From Belliella filtrata (GTDB lineage: Bacteria > Bacteroidota > Bacteroidia > Cytophagales > Cyclobacteriaceae): DNA of 64,000 bases. The notes under the pieces are model-generated. The model was not told where the DNA came from, made no database searches, and worked only from the letters and a program-made list of their open reading frames with translations. The stretch's first letter is position 1. The number at the start of each line of letters is the position of its first letter. Location: positions 62,001 to 126,000 of the forward strand of contig NZ_JAKZGP010000002.1 in the NCBI RefSeq assembly GCF_022549775.1, given 5' to 3'. Both the position numbers and the translations under genes were made by a program. Positions 30,682-41,500 of this stretch are shown here, piece after piece.

Positions 30682-31449
30682 TTAAGCCAAACCTTTGCTT
30701 GGAAGTGGCTTCAATCGTTCCCCATGCTCAACAATGGGATCAGCCCAATAAAGTGGTGTCCCATCAGCCTTCAGGATCGGTTCTGCTGAATATTGGATCA
30801 AAAGCACTCTTCTGGCTTTATTGGTTTGATTTGACCCACTTCTGTGAAAGCATGTGCTGGAAAATAAAGCTACATCTCCAGCATCTAAAATTGCTGGAAC
30901 ACCCGGGTTGTCCCCAAAATAGCCGATTTTATCATTGGTACCTTCCTGAAGTACATGCTCAAGCCTTTTCTTTGTCCCTGCGTCTTTATACGGCAACAAA
31001 TAAACGGTCCCATTCTCTTCTGTAACATCATCCAATGGAAGCCAAATCGACAAATAAGGCAAATGCTCAAAATCTAAATAGCCTGAATCTTGATGCCAGG
31101 AAAAAGTCATTCCTTTATCAGCTGCCTTGACTACAAACTGTTCCAAAAACAAATACACATTTTCACCCAATATTTTACGGGTGATCTGTTCCAGTTCTGG
31201 CCCATAGATCAAATCTTGCATGGCTTTGCTATCTTTATAGCGCAAGGCAATAAAATAACGCTTTCCTTTGTGGTTGATTTCATCAACTTCTACACCTTTT
31301 CGATCCATTTCCTGATCTTTTTCTAGCATGAACTGTTGACAAGCTTCTCTTAACCGATCAATCATTTCCTTGGAAATAACATCCTTTACGATGCAAAAAC
31401 CTTCCTCTTGGAATTGTTTCAATTGCGCTTCTGAAATTACTGAATTCAT
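30682..31449 (-). CDS. Phytanoyl-CoA dioxygenase (PhyH) family Fe(II)/2-oxoglutarate oxygenase
   Basis: 255 residues, cytoplasmic. The facial triad is visible as H119-x-D121 (SWHQDSGY) and H202 (TCFHRSG), with Arg213/214 downstream able to bind 2-oxoglutarate. The family hydroxylates diverse small molecules, and PhyH-like proteins are frequent in sugar-degradation clusters of Bacteroidota and Planctomycetes without a firm role. Here it is placed between the symporter and the Gfo/Idh dehydrogenase. RG-II contains 2-O-methyl-xylose and 2-O-methyl-fucose, so oxidative O-demethylation is a possible role, but this is inference. Its upstream gap (31450-31611) has an ATACAGGTA variant of the box with an 18-bp spacing to TAAATTAC, too divergent to call. 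Confidence 0.82.
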   Translation of the reverse strand: MNSVISEAQLKQFQEEGFCIVKDVISKEMIDRLREACQQFMLEKDQEMDRKGVEVDEINHKGKRYFIALRYKDSKAMQDLIYGPELEQITRKILGENVYLFLEQFVVKAADKGMTFSWHQDSGYLDFEHLPYLSIWLPLDDVTEENGTVYLLPYKDAGTKKRLEHVLQEGTNDKIGYFGDNPGVPAILDAGDVALFSSTCFHRSGSNQTNKARRVLLIQYSAEPILKADGTPLYWADPIVEHGERLKPLPSKGLA

Positions 31450-31611
31450 GGTTTTATGGTTTTTATGGTTTTGTGTATTCGGTTTTATTTTAAATAGCCA
31501 AAGTAATTTAAGGCCACATTCTCTAGCTTACCTGTATTGAAAATGAATGAGCTGAAACATGATTTATCACTCATAAACACCTTCATTTTCAAAGATTTAA
31601 TTAATTATTTC

Positions 31612-32709
31612 TTATTTTAAGTAAATGTTCAATCCATAGTCGCTTATGATTTCTTCAAGTTTTTCTGGCCTTCCACTTTGAAGGGATTTCTCCATGGCTT
31701 TGAGCAAAACGATGGTACCTATTCCCTCTTTCAAGTCAGGGTAAGCTGTAAAATTCTCTTGTACACTGGCTGCGAAATGTTCCAAGTAGTTGTTATACTC
31801 TCCTGCATGGTGGCTTTTGCCTTCAAACCTGAAGTAATGCTTTGATTTATGCTCCCAAGTGATTACTTGCTCTTCTCCATCACTTGTGGTAATTGCGTAG
31901 CGAAGCTCCATGTAGTCCCCTTGACTACAGCCTTTTGTTCCTCTGAGTATACAACTCATTTCACTATCTCTCAATGCGGGCTGAACAGGCCCTGTATAAG
32001 CCCCTGAGACCCGTGCTATCCTTCCATCTTTGGATTTGAAGATAAAGTGCATGGTATCATGATTTTTCAATCCTCCCTCATAGCCATTTGAGGAGAGCAT
32101 ACCATAACCCATTACTTCTTCAATGTCTGGTAAATACCAGCGAATAAAATCCACAGGGTGGCTTAGTCCTCCAAACAGCCATTTGAAAGAAGGCTTCAAA
32201 GCCCAAGGTTTGCTCAAAAACCATCGGTGGTCAGCATGATAGTAAGCTTCAACAGTGATCAGTTCTCCAATAAGACCATTTTGAAAATCCTCACGCTGCC
32301 TTCGCATAGGTTCAAAAAACCTACTACTCTGCCCTACAAAAAGCTTTACATCCATCTTTTTCTGTAGTGCCAACAAGGATACTGCCTCGCTCAAATCGTC
32401 TAAAAGCGGCTTGGTGCATACCACATGCTTGCCATGCTCCATGGCCAGCCTGATATGCTGAGCATGCAGGTGGTCTGGGGTATAGATACCTATGGCATCA
32501 ACCTGTGGATTCTGAAGCATTTCTAGGTAATTGGTGGTATAATTATGAAAATCAAACTCCTTGGCCCGCTTTTTACACAATTCAAGGTTCAGGTCACAAA
32601 TTTGAATCAAAGCTATTTTATCACTATTCAGCGAAGCCGAAATGGTACTTCTGCCTTCTCCAAGTCCTAAAATGCCTATACCTAATTTTTTATTTACCAT
32701 CATTTTCAT
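31612..32709 (-). CDS. Gfo/Idh/MocA family NAD(P)-dependent oxidoreductase
   Basis: 365 residues from the first ATG; MVNKKLGIGILGLGEG, starting at 32700, is an equally good start. The Rossmann motif GILGLGEG is followed by the catalytic-domain lysine in VCTKPL (variant of EKP) and the GGLSHPVDFIRW segment. The family oxidises or reduces sugars and inositols. It follows the GH31 gene by 8 bp, so it probably acts on a sugar freed in the cytoplasm. D-apiose dehydrogenase (ApsD) belongs to this family, making it a candidate entry enzyme for the apionate route encoded at 16788-21478. Other sugars, for example xylose, are equally compatible with sequence. Confidence 0.82.
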   Translation of the reverse strand: MKMMVNKKLGIGILGLGEGRSTISASLNSDKIALIQICDLNLELCKKRAKEFDFHNYTTNYLEMLQNPQVDAIGIYTPDHLHAQHIRLAMEHGKHVVCTKPLLDDLSEAVSLLALQKKMDVKLFVGQSSRFFEPMRRQREDFQNGLIGELITVEAYYHADHRWFLSKPWALKPSFKWLFGGLSHPVDFIRWYLPDIEEVMGYGMLSSNGYEGGLKNHDTMHFIFKSKDGRIARVSGAYTGPVQPALRDSEMSCILRGTKGCSQGDYMELRYAITTSDGEEQVITWEHKSKHYFRFEGKSHHAGEYNNYLEHFAASVQENFTAYPDLKEGIGTIVLLKAMEKSLQSGRPEKLEEIISDYGLNIYLK

Positions 32710-32717
32710 TAGTCATT

Positions 32718-34976
32718 TCAAATTCCCAAAAACTTCCAAATCCCTTTATAATCCTGATCTATGAACAGCATTTCCTGTTGCTCTAAATTCATTTCATCGG
32801 TGCTTGTAACAGGTTGGGAATATATCGGTAGTGATGCTCCAAGCTTCACCCAGACGGGCATTTCCTCCAAAGGCCAAGTCCTATCTAGCCATTGCTTACC
32901 TTGAAGCTTTTCTCCCGTGAAAAAATCTACCCAATCTCCTTTTGGAAGATAGACTTTTCTATTGCCAAGGTCATTCATGATGGGCGCTACCAAGAAGTCC
33001 GCTCCGAAGTAATATTGATCATCCAGGTGCCAAACCGTTGGATCATCAAAGTCATGAAATAGCATAGCCCTGAGCACAGGGTATCCTGTGAGGGTACTTT
33101 GTACACTCTCTTTCATGATATAAGGAATCAAGGCATATCGTAATTTCCACCACCTGCGCACCATATCCGCAATTTTAGGATAATGGTATGGTTCACGCTT
33201 AGATGTCCCATGGTACCTAATATGTGAAGAGAACACACCAAACTGAGTCCACCTGGCATATAACTCATCAGGTATGATGCTATTCATAAAATCTGGAAGT
33301 GCATGAAAACCGGGAACATCATGGCTCCAAAATGCAAATCCTGATAGACCCAAATGCAAACCACCTCTCAGTGAGCCTGCCAAGCCGTCCCAAGTAGCTG
33401 CTGCATCCCCACCCCAATGAAGAGGATATCTTTGACAACCAGCCCATCCTGCTCTTGCCCATACGATTCCTTCTCCTGTCACTTCTTTTGTCACTTCAAA
33501 TGCCGCTTTCTGGTAGAGTAACCCGTAGATATTATTGAGTTGCTTAGCATTCATTCTATGATATGATGCATCCATATGAATCTCTTCACCGAAATCTGTT
33601 TTGATACATACAGCACCAGTTTCCAGTAAGTTTCTCAACAAATTCTTGTACCAAGCCACTGCTTTGGGGTAAGTAAAATCTATGGTTCCAGCATAATCCA
33701 AAGCACTAAAATTCGACCCCTCTTGCTTAGACACCTTTAGTGACTCCCCAAAAAAATTGTTTTCTTTTGCTTCATCATGCTGTGCTGCTTCCTTGGCAAT
33801 ATAGGGCATTTGCCAAAGGCTGACTTTGTATCCATCCTTTCTTAATCTTTGCATAAACCCAGCAGGGTCTGGAAACCTTTCAGGGTTGAACTCCCATTCA
33901 CAAAGCCAATCAGTCTTGAACCAGCCTGTGTCAAGGTGGATCACATCACAGGGATAGTCTTCCTGACGCAATCGATCACAAATCTCATAGACCTCTTCGG
34001 CAGAGAAATAGGTCATTTTACTCATCCAAATTCCAAAACTCCACAGTGGAGGCACACTTGGGAAGCCCGTAATTCTTCGATATTGATATAATATTTCTTC
34101 TGGTTTATCTCCACCGATCAGGAAAATATCCAAGCTTGGCTCTTCACTAAGAACTTGAACACTTCTGGTAGAATGGTCAGCCATGGAGAACTTACAATAT
34201 GCTGAAGTGTGTAAAAACATCCCATACAATTCGCTGGAAAGATAAAAAGGCACATTCTTATAGGTTCTCTGACTGTTCACCCCTTGTCCATCTTGATTCT
34301 TCATTTGGAAGGTTTTTCCAGCAAGATCCATTTTAGCAAACCTTTCTCCTGTGCCTACAAACTTCTCATCGGGTTTGGCATGTAGAGAAATTGTCATCGC
34401 TTGGGTTAATCCTCCCTCTTTGATGTAAGCCAATCCAAAAGCATCTTGTCTTGCTGGAAAAAATTGATCAAAACCATGCATTTTCACTTCTTTTTCTCCA
34501 CCTGGATAAAAACTCATCTCCAAAGTTTCTTGAGGCTCTGGAAGCAATTCACTCCAATGGTCTTTCGGATGGTCTTCAAAACTAAACTTTGCTCTCAATT
34601 TCCCTCTTGAATCCACAACATTCCATTCCTTGTCTGATTTTGTAACAGACAATGGATTTCTTTCTAAATCAAGTGCAAATTCCAGCATGTCTGAGTCTGG
34701 AAATGCATCCTTGCCCTCTCCAATACCTACCCTCAAAATTTTATCTCCCAAGGCTTCCAAGCTAAGCCGCTTGAATTCTAGAGGAATAGCTGTATCAGCA
34801 TGGATTTCTTTGGTAGCCTCTTGGCACTGAAATGCAATGGTAACGACTACAATACCATCCACTGTTGCTATGTCAACAGGTTTACCAGCCCTCCAAAGTC
34901 TTTTAGGCTGCTCTTCAGGTTTTAGGTTTGGATCGAAATCCAAGAAATCAAACAGTTGGTAGTTAGTCCTATTCAT
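32718..34976 (-). CDS. GH31 alpha-xylosidase (YicI-like), cytoplasmic
   Basis: 752 residues with no signal peptide, unlike most hydrolases of the locus. An N-terminal beta-sandwich leads into a TIM barrel. The nucleophile is Asp461 in CIKTDFGEEI, the KTDFGE form typical of YicI-type alpha-xylosidases, and the acid/base is Asp553 in FWSHDVPGF. The barrel entrance WSFGIWMSKMTYFS is also YicI-like. It would remove alpha-xylose from short imported oligosaccharides; in an RG-II setting the 2-O-methyl-alpha-D-xylose cap is an attractive target. It sits 3 bp after the beta-helix gene and 8 bp before the dehydrogenase gene, forming a compact unit. Confidence 0.9.
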   Translation of the reverse strand: MNRTNYQLFDFLDFDPNLKPEEQPKRLWRAGKPVDIATVDGIVVVTIAFQCQEATKEIHADTAIPLEFKRLSLEALGDKILRVGIGEGKDAFPDSDMLEFALDLERNPLSVTKSDKEWNVVDSRGKLRAKFSFEDHPKDHWSELLPEPQETLEMSFYPGGEKEVKMHGFDQFFPARQDAFGLAYIKEGGLTQAMTISLHAKPDEKFVGTGERFAKMDLAGKTFQMKNQDGQGVNSQRTYKNVPFYLSSELYGMFLHTSAYCKFSMADHSTRSVQVLSEEPSLDIFLIGGDKPEEILYQYRRITGFPSVPPLWSFGIWMSKMTYFSAEEVYEICDRLRQEDYPCDVIHLDTGWFKTDWLCEWEFNPERFPDPAGFMQRLRKDGYKVSLWQMPYIAKEAAQHDEAKENNFFGESLKVSKQEGSNFSALDYAGTIDFTYPKAVAWYKNLLRNLLETGAVCIKTDFGEEIHMDASYHRMNAKQLNNIYGLLYQKAAFEVTKEVTGEGIVWARAGWAGCQRYPLHWGGDAAATWDGLAGSLRGGLHLGLSGFAFWSHDVPGFHALPDFMNSIIPDELYARWTQFGVFSSHIRYHGTSKREPYHYPKIADMVRRWWKLRYALIPYIMKESVQSTLTGYPVLRAMLFHDFDDPTVWHLDDQYYFGADFLVAPIMNDLGNRKVYLPKGDWVDFFTGEKLQGKQWLDRTWPLEEMPVWVKLGASLPIYSQPVTSTDEMNLEQQEMLFIDQDYKGIWKFLGI

Positions 34977-34979
34977 TGT

Positions 34980-36875
34980 TTACTTATCGAATATCTTTTG
35001 ATAGGCTGGTTGGATTCCTGCCTTTTCCTTGATTTCATCTGAGACTTGGGGTCCATTGTTCTCCCATTCATTACCTGGGCCTGGGGTATTTGAGAAGAAT
35101 TTATCCTGCTCGGTCCAATTGTTTATCGCCCTGATGTAGGAAGATCCTTCATCAAAATAAATGTACTGGTGGTGATGCCTCATGTGTGGATAAGGAGCTT
35201 CAACAAGGTCAAAAATATAATTCTCACTAATCTCCATATTGGGCTGAGAAGAAAGTGTGTATATTCCTCCTACATCATACATTTGCTTTGCAAAATGATG
35301 GATTTTATTTGCATGGACTCGGTTGTTTTTAGAAGCTGAAATTGTCTTCGTCCATCCCCATCCTACACAAATTCCAGAGTAATTCACATCCCTTATTTCA
35401 TTGTGTTCTATATTGATATCATGGGCAAAGCCAACGCTGATACCTACACATCCCCAATCTTCATTGGTTGCATCAGAGATTAGGTTGTTTGAAATCTCTG
35501 CAAAGCCCACCAATTCCCTTGCATCCTGTGGGTTGTAGGGTAAATGGGCCTCGAAAGCGTGACTTCCAAAAAATCCCGCTTGAATTCCCGTTCCCCCGAT
35601 ATCTTTAAATACATTTCCTTTAATGATACTGTGCTGAACACCTGTTATCAAGTCTATGCCTGTTGCTGCTACATGTGAAACCTTACAGTCTTGGAAAGAG
35701 AAGTTGATAGCGTTGCTCACCTGAATGCTGGCAGCTTGCCTTCCAATCCATGCCTGATTCTCCAACTTGGCTTTATCTGGAGTACCTGGCTCTTGGAGAG
35801 CATAGGCTTCCAAGATATACCAACCTGCCTGTAAGGGCACATGCCCAGCTTTAGAGGGGCGCATCCACCCCGCATGCTCAAAACTTAAGCCTTGGAATCC
35901 AACATGTCTTACAGGACTATCCAAAGTCCCCTCAACCTGTACAATTGTCTCTAATACCGGAACTACTGCATTGATACTGGACATGTCTTCACCTTCCTGT
36001 GGCCAATAATAGAGCATCCCCTCCTTTTGATCTACATACCATTCCCCAGGCTTATCCAAAAACTCCACAGCTCCCTGAATGAAAAAAACTGAATTCCCCT
36101 CATACTCCTTTTTATCATCTATAAAAGGGGCAGGCCAAGGATGTTCAAACTCTATGAGACTTTCTGGTTGGTGAAAAGTCACTTTGGTACTGTCCCCAAT
36201 TGCTTCCATGGATTTTATCCTTAAGTTGGCAATAGCCCACCATTGATGAATTACAAGTTCAGCATCATGAATGTTACCTAATTTTACTTTTAGAGTAGGT
36301 ATCCACATTTCTTGCTTTTCATTGTCTTTCGCTAGGATTCTTTCAAGTTCTGGAGCATCCAAGTTTGAAGCCCGATTTGCCTTCTTGTCATTGACATAAA
36401 GTTGCCTGAATTCCACTTGTCTACCTGATTTGCGAGGTATTGGAGCCACCCAGAGGTTATTTTGGGCCGCTTTGGGCAATCCAGAGATTTTTGAACTGTG
36501 TTTCTTCCAGCCCGTAACTTTAACTCCTCCTGATAGAACGGGCTTGCTACCTGGTGCAGCCATGATGATCGTTGGACTACTGGCAGTACCAGAATCTTCA
36601 GGTCTGACTTGAAGTGTTTCATCCAAAAAGTAAGTACCACCTTTCACATAAATGTATATACCTCCCTCAACAGAAGGATCATTCAATCGCCTTAGTTCTC
36701 GTGCCTTCCGCAATGCCATTTGTAAAGAAAGAAGAGGACTATCTTTTGTGCCTTCTTGCTGATCATTGCCATCCAGTGCTACCCATAGGTCTGCGGCTGG
36801 GCTAGAAAGGCATATGAAAGACGTCAGAAATAAAAGCAATCCTTTTTTAAATATGGAGCAATTCATTTTTTGCAT
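34980..36875 (-). CDS. Secreted right-handed beta-helix protein, GH141-like
   Basis: 631 residues with a signal peptide (SFICLSSPAA). The opening LWVALDGNDQQEGTKDSP and KGGTYFLDETLQVRPEDSG is typical of right-handed parallel beta-helix enzymes of the GH141 type. Repeated coils run from about residue 330 to 600 (VGFQGLSFEHAG, VSHVAATGIDLI, NNLISDATNEDWG, NEIRDVNYSGICVG). GH141 includes the alpha-L-fucosidase of the Bacteroides RG-II apparatus and a xylanase. An exo-fucosidase acting in the periplasm is therefore plausible, but the family also holds many uncharacterised proteins. First gene of the unit with GH31 and the dehydrogenase, behind its own promoter module. Confidence 0.7.
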   Translation of the reverse strand: MQKMNCSIFKKGLLLFLTSFICLSSPAADLWVALDGNDQQEGTKDSPLLSLQMALRKARELRRLNDPSVEGGIYIYVKGGTYFLDETLQVRPEDSGTASSPTIIMAAPGSKPVLSGGVKVTGWKKHSSKISGLPKAAQNNLWVAPIPRKSGRQVEFRQLYVNDKKANRASNLDAPELERILAKDNEKQEMWIPTLKVKLGNIHDAELVIHQWWAIANLRIKSMEAIGDSTKVTFHQPESLIEFEHPWPAPFIDDKKEYEGNSVFFIQGAVEFLDKPGEWYVDQKEGMLYYWPQEGEDMSSINAVVPVLETIVQVEGTLDSPVRHVGFQGLSFEHAGWMRPSKAGHVPLQAGWYILEAYALQEPGTPDKAKLENQAWIGRQAASIQVSNAINFSFQDCKVSHVAATGIDLITGVQHSIIKGNVFKDIGGTGIQAGFFGSHAFEAHLPYNPQDARELVGFAEISNNLISDATNEDWGCVGISVGFAHDINIEHNEIRDVNYSGICVGWGWTKTISASKNNRVHANKIHHFAKQMYDVGGIYTLSSQPNMEISENYIFDLVEAPYPHMRHHHQYIYFDEGSSYIRAINNWTEQDKFFSNTPGPGNEWENNGPQVSDEIKEKAGIQPAYQKIFDK

Positions 36876-36913
36876 TTGGTTTATTTCGGGTTTTTGGTCT
36901 CAAACATGAGTAT

Positions 36914-37027
36914 GGAATTGACCTTCAGAATAGTTAATATTAGGACTATATGAAATTCCCTGCATCCTGTACTTTCCAGTTTGAAGGAATTTAAAATCGA
37001 TATAAAATATTGAGATGGGTCAATTCC
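36914..37027. repeat. Ten-bp inverted repeat framing the beta-helix gene promoter
   Basis: GGAATTGACC (36914-36923) and its exact complement GGTCAATTCC (37018-37027) enclose 94 bp between the SusD stop and the beta-helix start. The loop contains the ACAGGAT box. A transcript reading through from susD could form a long-range stem, or the arms could be paired protein sites. Confidence 0.4.
36935..36974 (-). promoter_or_regulatory. ACAGGAT promoter module before the beta-helix/GH31/dehydrogenase unit
   Basis: Minus strand AAGTACAGGAT (36974-36964), 21 bp, TAATATTA (36942-36935). The predicted start point leaves a leader of roughly 50 nt before the ATG at 36875. It gives the unit its own promoter downstream of susCD. 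Confidence 0.45.
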
Positions 37028-37049
37028 TAGTTTCACCATTTAGGCTATC

Positions 37050-38546
37050 TTAAAATCCTGGGGTTTGATCAAGATTTGGATTAGCCAAAACATCAGCTGG
37101 CGGAATAGTAAACAGTAAGTACTGGTCTGAAGAAGAGGTTTTGAGCGTCCAGGAGCCCAAGAATTTACCAAATCTTATCATATCTTGCCTTCTGTGACCT
37201 TCCCAATAAAGCTCGCGCGCCCTTTCATCAAGCAATAGGTCTAAATCTAGGCTTTGGAATTCACTCGCATTTCTTTCAGTTCGGATCAGGTTGACGATTT
37301 GTAGGGCTTGCTGCGTATCTCCTAGCCTGAGGAGCGCTTCTGCTTTCATTAGCAGTACGTCGGCATACCTCAAAAGCACAACATCATTGTCCGCAGCGCC
37401 TGGATTGGCATAATCAGGAATATATTTGACGGGTCGATATCCATTCCATAAAGTAGCCCCGACCAAGGTTGGTATTTCCTTTGTAAAAACTACCCCAGGT
37501 AAGGCATCGCCATTAGGGTCAAACTGTTGCCCTGTAAGAAATCCAGCATTGTAACCCCGTGCTACAGTGATAGGATGCTCATAATAGCGCCTGACATCAT
37601 TGGCTTCAAACAAATCATACACCTCGGGCGTAGAGGCAAAACCATTCCATCCACCTCCATTTGGAAGAATCATTTCTGTTGGGAAAATAGCATGCCACCA
37701 TACCCAAAGAGAATGAGAGCGTACTCCTCCTCTTCCTTCAATGGTAAAAATCAGCTCATTTGAATTGAGGTTATTGTCTGGCACGAAGCTGTCCCAATAG
37801 AAGTCTAGGGATTTCTCGGTAATTTCATCAGCATACGCAATCACACGTTGCATATCTTGCGCATCAAACTGTGGGTTAGACCGCTGATAATACACCGCTT
37901 TGTTTAAATACAATTTGGCCAAGAGAGCCCTTGCTGCATTTTGTGTTGCCCTATAAGCAGGCCCAGTGGTGGCCAACAAGGGTAAAGCAGCTTTTACTTC
38001 ATCTATAATAAATTCCACAGCCTCACCACCCGTCAAAACTGTAGATGGAAGTAAGAGGTCATCACCAGGCTCTCTAAAAGGCACTTGATTAAAAAGATCC
38101 AAGATAGTGTACATAAAAAAAGCACGTAAAAAGCGCGCTTCCGCTGCTACTGCATCAGAGGGATTGAAAGACAACACGTTGGTTGCATTGAAAATCCCTC
38201 TGTTCAGACCATTCCAAACAGCTATGATATAAGCATTTTCAGGAGTCCAGGAATGGGTATGTAATTCCCGGTAAACACCTCCATTATCCCAACCCGAGGG
38301 TCTAGAGGGTACTATGGCTGCATCGGCACTCACCTCTTGCAGCAACCAAACACTACCAGCATGCTGGATATACCTGCTGTCAAACTCTCTGTACACTGTT
38401 TCTAGCAGCACATCGAAATTAACATTTTCATTAAGAAATGCTCTTGCTTTGTCCTCAGGTAAATCAGACTTCAATTCTTCCACCAAGTCTGTGCAAGAAA
38501 GCGTGATCAAGGAAAAGGCAAGTATAGGAAGGATATAATTTTTCAT
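37050..38546 (-). CDS. susD: SusD/RagB-family surface glycan-binding lipoprotein
   Basis: 498 residues with lipoprotein signal ending TLSC (Cys18). The SusD fold is shown by the tetratricopeptide-like helices (AAEARFLRAFFMYTIL, RALLAKLYLNKAVYY) and the C-terminal signature VVLLRYADVLLMKAEAL, then LLLDERARELYWEGHRRQDMIR. It binds glycan at the cell surface and acts as the lid of its SusC partner, whose gene ends 20 bp upstream. Gene symbol denotes family role, not orthology to the starch protein. Confidence 0.95.
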   Translation of the reverse strand: MKNYILPILAFSLITLSCTDLVEELKSDLPEDKARAFLNENVNFDVLLETVYREFDSRYIQHAGSVWLLQEVSADAAIVPSRPSGWDNGGVYRELHTHSWTPENAYIIAVWNGLNRGIFNATNVLSFNPSDAVAAEARFLRAFFMYTILDLFNQVPFREPGDDLLLPSTVLTGGEAVEFIIDEVKAALPLLATTGPAYRATQNAARALLAKLYLNKAVYYQRSNPQFDAQDMQRVIAYADEITEKSLDFYWDSFVPDNNLNSNELIFTIEGRGGVRSHSLWVWWHAIFPTEMILPNGGGWNGFASTPEVYDLFEANDVRRYYEHPITVARGYNAGFLTGQQFDPNGDALPGVVFTKEIPTLVGATLWNGYRPVKYIPDYANPGAADNDVVLLRYADVLLMKAEALLRLGDTQQALQIVNLIRTERNASEFQSLDLDLLLDERARELYWEGHRRQDMIRFGKFLGSWTLKTSSSDQYLLFTIPPADVLANPNLDQTPGF

Positions 38547-38566
38547 GATAATTTTGGGTTTAAATT

Positions 38567-41500
38567 TTAGAAAGAAGCATTGATTCCAAGTAGAAATGTC
38601 CGTGCAGCAGGGTATGGAATGTACTCGATACCAAAAGATGGCACCCCACCTACTCCTCTATTAGTATTTACTTCTGGATCAAAGCCACTGTAGTTGGTTA
38701 TTAAAAAAAGGTTCTGTCCTGTTAGTGAAACCCTGACATTGTTAAAAGCATTCTTGATTGCTCCCACATTGTAGGCAATGCTCATGTTCTGGAGCCTAAG
38801 GTAGTCTGCTGACTCCAAGAATCTCGTGGAAACGACATTGGCATTGCTTAGGCTTTCATTACCTAAACCAATTTCTGAGGAAGTGTTTCTTCCCAAGCCA
38901 AAATTCGCCGCTGTAATCAATGCATTAGCTGTATTGTTGTATACCTGGTGACCAAAAACTCCATTCAAGCTAAAGTTGAGACTGAACTTTTTATAGACCA
39001 AGTTTGAGTTAACTCCTAGCAAGAAGTTAGGATTTGGGTTCCCCACTATCATCTGCTCATCAGAATACAGCGCAGCTCCTGATTCATCAAAACCTAAAAA
39101 TTCGAGCATTTTGAAGGTAAATAATGGCTGACCATTAATTAATTGCTGGGAATTACTACCACCTCCCAGTCCATTGCCATTGATCTGCCCCGTCAGTACA
39201 GGTGCTCCTGTATAATTTTCAAATATGTTTCGCAGAAAGGTTGCATTCGCTCCCATCTCCCATGTGAAATCTGTGGTTTCCTTAACCAGGGCATTGAGCA
39301 TGATTTCTACACCATTATTTCGAATGGTTGCCGGTAAGTTAGTCCAATATGTAGCTGCTGGTGCAGGTTGAATAGTTGGCAATTGAAACAGTAAATCTTT
39401 GGTAGACTTATCAAAGTATTCGATTGACCCTGCAAGCCTGTGATTGAAAAAGGTAAAATCCACACCAACATTATAGGTTTCAGTCGTTTCCCATCTCAGG
39501 TTGGGGTTAGCCACATTTGCTAAAGCTAAACTCTGAAGTCCAAAGGCATATCGATCTTGTGAAGCACCCGCTGGGAACTCTTGATTTCCGGTCCTTCCCC
39601 ATCCAACACGAAGTTTTAGCATCCCTATGTTTTTGGAGTTCCTCAAAAACTGCTCCTCACTCAACACCCATGCACCTGCAAATGATGGGAAATAACCATA
39701 CTTATTATTTTCTCCAAACTTTGTAGAACCATCTGCCCTCATCGTCGTGGTGATCAAGAGACGATCTGAGAAGTTCAAGTTTAATCTTGAGAAAAATGAT
39801 TGAATTTGATTGGTAGGGTCACGATACGAGCTTACCTGTACATTATCTCTATTCGGGTTTTGAAGAATATCAGTCCCTTGAATTTCAAACATAGAGAATC
39901 CCCTAGCTGTGATGTTATTCACATAGCTCTTGTAATCCTGAAATTCATATCCTGCCAAAGCACTGACTTTCACTTTGGAAAATTGTTTCTCGTAATTCAA
40001 TGTGTGCGTCAGTGTACTGCTATTAAGCTGACTGGTATTGACCAAGGCTAGCCCTAGGTCTGTAATGGTGTTCAGAAATAATAACCCTGATGTGTCTACT
40101 GTTCGGTTACCTTTAGCATGATTCACCCCGATGCTCACCCGATAATCTAAGCCATCAACGATACGATAAGAAGCCGCCAATGAGCCAAGGATATTGGTAA
40201 TATTACTCTGATCATTATAATATTCTAACAAGGCCAGTGGATTTGTAGGCAATCCAGTCACATTTCTTCCTCCTTCCTGATAGAGCCTTTGAACAAAATC
40301 TCCTTGGCTATTGCGGAAGGGAGTTGTTGGATTCCATTCTATTGCATTTCCAATGAGACTTCCATTTACATTGGAATTCTCTGTAATGGGAGCTCCTCTT
40401 TCAGTATTATTGGAAGCGATGATATTAACATCCAATTTAAGCCTCTCCTCAGGTAGCAGCTTATAAGTAGCCGCATAGTTAGCGGTGTATTTTTTAATCC
40501 CAGAGTTTCTAACGATACCTTCTTGATCATGGTAACCTAGTGAAAGCCTATAATCGTTACTTTTCCCTCCTCCACTTACAGAGAAATTTACAATTTTGGT
40601 CAAAGCAGGCTGCATGATTTCATCAAAAGCATTCACGTTTGCACCTCCATCATACTGAGAAAGTTCACGGTGGGCAAGGGCCTCTCTGAAAGTGTTGCCA
40701 TCCATTATTTTCGGTCTTCTTGCAATCACACTTACTCCTGATTGCAAATCAAGAGATACCCTAGGTTCTCCACTTTGACCTTTTTTTGTGGTGATCAAGA
40801 CTACGCCATTCGCCCCTCTTGAACCATATATAGCCGTGGCTGAAGCATCCTTTAGAATGTCAATTGTTGCAATGTCATTTGGATTGATAAAGTTTAATGG
40901 ATTTGATCCCTCTGTACTACCCAATTCTCCAGCTGAAGCCGCAGGCTTTGTGTTTCGACCATCAAGAGGCACGCCATCGACAACAAATAGTGGCTGGTTG
41001 CCAGAACGAACCGATGAAGCTCCTCTGATTCTAAATGTCACTTCGCCTCCAGGCGAACCACTATTATTGATAATATCCACTCCAGCAACTTTCCCTTGAA
41101 TCAATTGGTCTGGGGATACGTTCACCCCTTTGTTGAAACCCTCCTCTCCAACTCTGGTTACTGCACCAGTCAGGTCTCTGACCCTAGCTGTTCCGTAACC
41201 AACTACGACGAACTCCTCTAAATTTTGGGTATCTTCTTCTAGTTGAATCGTAAAGATTGATTGATTTTCTATGGGAATTTCTACTTGTAAATACCCTATG
41301 AAGGAAACTATCAATGTTTCTGCATCTTGAGGAATGCTCATTTCAAAAACTCCCATCACATCTGTCACTACACCTATTGAGGTACCTTTTACTAAAATTG
41401 ATGCTCCAGGAATCGGTTCTTGACTAGCTTTATCCAGGATTTTTCCTCGTAGCACCTTTTCATTCTCTACTGCTTGAAATGGCAGCAACTCACTGTATGG

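Noticed and set aside
39190-39200. CAGTACAGGT within the SusC gene as a box copy
   Set aside because: Coding context, and the base pattern after ACAGG differs from the box.
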